Assembly: GCA_009774895.1 (NCBI GenBank)
Contig: VSOO01000084.1
Span: 1 to 6,727 of the forward strand
Direction of reading: 5' to 3'
Origin: Alistipes sp.
Lineage (GTDB): Bacteria > Bacteroidota > Bacteroidia > Bacteroidales > Rikenellaceae
DNA: 6,727 nucleotides
The translations under genes were made by a program, and so were the position numbers. Of this stretch, positions 5,092 to 6,727 are shown one piece after another; position 1 is the first letter of the stretch, and each line of letters starts with the position of its first letter. Under the pieces are notes generated by a model. That model worked only from the letters and a program-made list of their open reading frames with translations, was not told the DNA's origin and searched no databases.

Positions 5092-6495
5092 TCAGATGGT
5101 TACTATGCGTTCGATCAGTGCGCGCAGCGCCTCGGGCTGCCACAGGCCCAGCACAAGGGCCGCGCCGAGCGGCACGAGGGCCGTCCATGCGAGGCGGTGC
5201 GAGGCGGCGGGGCGGTGCACCGCGTCCTGGTTGGGCTGGTAGCACAGGCGCACGATGCGCGAGACGAAGGAGTAGATGACGATGCAGAGCAGCACGAGCA
5301 GCAGCGCCGCGAGCCACCACCGCTCGTCGGCCAGCACGCCGCCCAGGATCATCAGCTCCGAGACGAAGAGCGGCGAGGGCGGAAAGGCCAGCAGCAGCAC
5401 GGCGCCCAGCAGGAAGCCGATGGCGCCGATGCGGTTGATGCGCATGTAGTCGCCGATGCGGTTGATGCGGCAGTCGGCGTAGCGGCCGCGCATGACGGCT
5501 GTCTGGAGGAAGAGGCTGCTCTTGACCAGCGTATGGCAGGCCGTGTGGAACACGGCGGCCCACACGCCCGGGCCTCCGATGCCCAGGCCGATGGCGGCGA
5601 TGCCCATGTTCTCGACCGTGGAGTAGGAGAGGAAGCGTTTGTAGTTGTTCGTGCGGCGCAGGAAGAAGGCGCCCACGGCCAGCGACGCCACGCCCGTGAG
5701 GAGCAGCACCGAGCGCACCCACGGCGCGGCCTCGGTCTGCATCATGATGCGGTAGATGCGGTATACGGCCACGAAGCCCGCATTGACCAGACCCGTGGAG
5801 ATGAGCGCCGAGGCGGGGGCCGGAGCCGCGAAGTTGGCATCGACGCCCACCGTATGCAGCGGGAAGATTTCCAGCTTGCAGCTGTATCCGCACAGGATCA
5901 GCACGAACGCCGTCTTCAGGTAGAGCGGGTTGCCGTGCGTCACCTCGCGGGCCAGCGCCTCGTAGCCGAGCGATCCGCCCGTGGCGGCGGTGCCCAGCAG
6001 CAGGATGCCGAGGTAGGCCACGGCGATGCCCGTGGAGCAGACGAAGACGTACTTCCAGGCCGCTTCGAGCGAGTGCTCCGTGTGGCGGAAGTAGACCAGG
6101 CCCGCGGCGCAGAGCGTGGTGGCTTCGAGGAAGATCCACGTCACGGCCACGTTGTTGGCGAAGTATGCGCCCGTGATGGCCGCGGTGAGCAGCATCTGCA
6201 ATGCGGCATAGCGCCGGTAGTCGGCGATCGCGCAGTCGGCCAGGTAGTCGCGCGAGTGGATGAAGACCAGGGCCGAAACCGCGGCCAGAAGCACGAAGAA
6301 AAGCGAGCCCAGGGCATCGGGCGTGAAGAAGAGCGCCTCGGCTCCGCCCCGGAAGCCGCAGCGGAACAGGGCCGCGGCCAGCGCGAACTGCACGGCGAAG
6401 AAAGCCGTGCCCAGCAGCGCTACGGTGCGCCGCCCGCCGGCCCGGAATGTGGCGAGGGCGATCAGTACGGAGAGTATGAAATAAGCAAGCAACAT
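5092..6495 (-). CDS. hyfF: Hydrogenase-4 subunit F (HyfF)-like proton-conducting antiporter subunit
   Basis: A 467-residue polytopic membrane protein of the Proton_antipo_M family (NuoL/M/N, MrpA/D, HyfB/D/F), probably pumping H+ or Na+ as part of the complex. Hydrophobic helices run the whole length. Family residues are in place: the helix-5 Glu in WIFLEATT (E124); the helix-7 Lys in GYSCK (K207) followed by PLH (H214) and VDAN (D219); APAPASALIS (224-233); YSTVENMG (291-298); HTACHTLVKSS with H317, H321 and K325; and SPLFVSE (374-380). It resembles HyfF/HycC-type subunits more than NuoL because the ENMG and HtxxHxLxKS signatures are together and there is no long C-terminal amphipathic helix. 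It is somewhat shorter than E. coli HyfF, about 526 aa from memory. ATG 6495 is 4 nt after the HyfE-like stop. A 19-bp direct repeat lies inside (5424-5469). The HyfF-like assignment is firm; the ion carried is unknown. Confidence 0.92.
   Translation of the reverse strand: MLLAYFILSVLIALATFRAGGRRTVALLGTAFFAVQFALAAALFRCGFRGGAEALFFTPDALGSLFFVLLAAVSALVFIHSRDYLADCAIADYRRYAALQMLLTAAITGAYFANNVAVTWIFLEATTLCAAGLVYFRHTEHSLEAAWKYVFVCSTGIAVAYLGILLLGTAATGGSLGYEALAREVTHGNPLYLKTAFVLILCGYSCKLEIFPLHTVGVDANFAAPAPASALISTGLVNAGFVAVYRIYRIMMQTEAAPWVRSVLLLTGVASLAVGAFFLRRTNNYKRFLSYSTVENMGIAAIGLGIGGPGVWAAVFHTACHTLVKSSLFLQTAVMRGRYADCRINRIGDYMRINRIGAIGFLLGAVLLLAFPPSPLFVSELMILGGVLADERWWLAALLLVLLCIVIYSFVSRIVRLCYQPNQDAVHRPAASHRLAWTALVPLGAALVLGLWQPEALRALIERIVTI
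5424..5469 (-). repeat. 19-bp direct repeat inside the HyfF-like gene
   Basis: CGCCGATGCGGTTGATGCG occurs at 5424-5442 and again at 5451-5469. The 27-nt period is nine codons, giving RINRIG twice (residues 343-348 and 352-357) in the loop before the helix that leads to the PPSPLF motif. Compared from memory with HyfF relatives the loop is not longer, so it is probably not a recent insertion. Confidence 0.6.
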
Positions 6496-6499
6496 GGCG

Positions 6500-6727
6500 T
6501 CAGTCTTTTACGTTGGTGAGCGAATCGGCGTCGTCCGCGTGGAGCTTGTTGCCGATGCGCATGAAGAAGATGCCGAGCATCAGCACCGAAATCATGATGT
6601 CGAGCAGGATGGCGACGTTGATCAGGAAAGGCATCTCGGTGCCCACGGCCATCGAGAAGAGGAACACGCCGTTCTCGATCACGAGGAAGCAGACCCTGTG
6701 GGAGAAGCTGCGCGAGCGTACTACGAT
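6500..6727 (-). CDS. hyfE: Hydrogenase-4 subunit E (HyfE)-like membrane protein, 3' part only
   Basis: The last 75 codons of a gene that runs off the right edge; the true start lies outside the window. The visible residues hold two hydrophobic stretches. An ENG motif (residues 18-20 of the visible part) is followed by VFLFSMAV. Then comes MPFLINVAILLDIMISVLML, the typical end of HyfE, where a 'MP..hE.gvLLD' motif leads into the last helix. The polar tail ends in LTNVKD. HyfE proteins are small integral membrane subunits related to NuoK/MrpC and help form the ion-translocating arm of group 4 hydrogenase-type complexes. The stop TGA is 4 nt before the ATG of the next gene, so the two are surely cotranscribed. 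A GTG at 6682 could be read as a start, but the frame is open to the edge and the homologous region continues upstream, so it is internal. Confidence 0.85.
   Translation of the reverse strand: MVVRSRSFSHRVCFLVIENGVFLFSMAVGTEMPFLINVAILLDIMISVLMLGIFFMRIGNKLHADDADSLTNVKD

Noticed and set aside
3968..5242. A 424-codon plus-strand open frame antisense to the large-subunit gene
   Set aside because: It is a shadow of a gene with clear homology; composition is biased and there is no recognisable domain.
5087..6139. An open frame extending the large-subunit gene about 350 codons upstream
   Set aside because: It lies wholly over the HyfF-like gene, its translation is Arg/His/Pro-rich without family motifs, and ATG 5086 matches the expected N-terminus right after the previous stop.
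5197..6519. A 440-codon plus-strand open frame antisense to the HyfF-like gene
   Set aside because: Translation is a low-complexity mix of Asp, Glu, His, Gln and Arg, as expected from the complement of a GC-rich membrane protein gene; no motif or start context supports it.

Overview
The window is GC-rich bacterial DNA. All six supported genes lie on the minus strand and read from right to left, so it looks like one long transcription unit ending in a gene-free left margin. Starts are closely packed: there is a 4-nt and a 5-nt gap, a 7-nt overlap and an ATGA overlap. Most starts have no clear Shine-Dalgarno sequence. With the family content, this fits a high-GC Bacteroidota such as an Alistipes-like gut bacterium. 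That assignment is inference; no marker gene is present.

Right to centre (6727 to 2736) is the tail of a hydrogenase-4/complex-I-type membrane complex: the C-terminal part of a HyfE-like subunit, a complete HyfF-like antiporter subunit, a fused NuoC-NuoD/HyfG-like large subunit, and a fused HyfH-HyfI-like ferredoxin/NuoB subunit. The folds are clear but the redox centres are largely gone. The large subunit has none of the four NiFe-ligating cysteines. The NuoB-like half has lost all four expected proximal-cluster cysteines. The ferredoxin half keeps ligands for just one [4Fe-4S] cluster. The antiporter subunit keeps its key channel residues. This matches the class called energy-converting hydrogenase-related (Ehr) complexes, which are not working hydrogenases.

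Centre-left (2742 to 1631) holds two half-size CHR-family (chromate-transporter family) membrane proteins. The first overlaps the end of the redox subunit gene by 7 nt and the second overlaps the first by ATGA, so both are probably co-translated with the complex. The two halves probably form one heteromeric transporter. Next comes a family 25 glycosyltransferase (1580 to 834), possibly on the same transcript.

The left margin (1 to 833) has no supportable gene. It contains a strong intrinsic terminator for the minus-strand operon at 596-624, a small array of a repeated GAAAGCCGG motif interleaved with hairpins at 641-733, and a G-rich (plus strand) stretch with several short direct repeats and a 12-bp palindrome.
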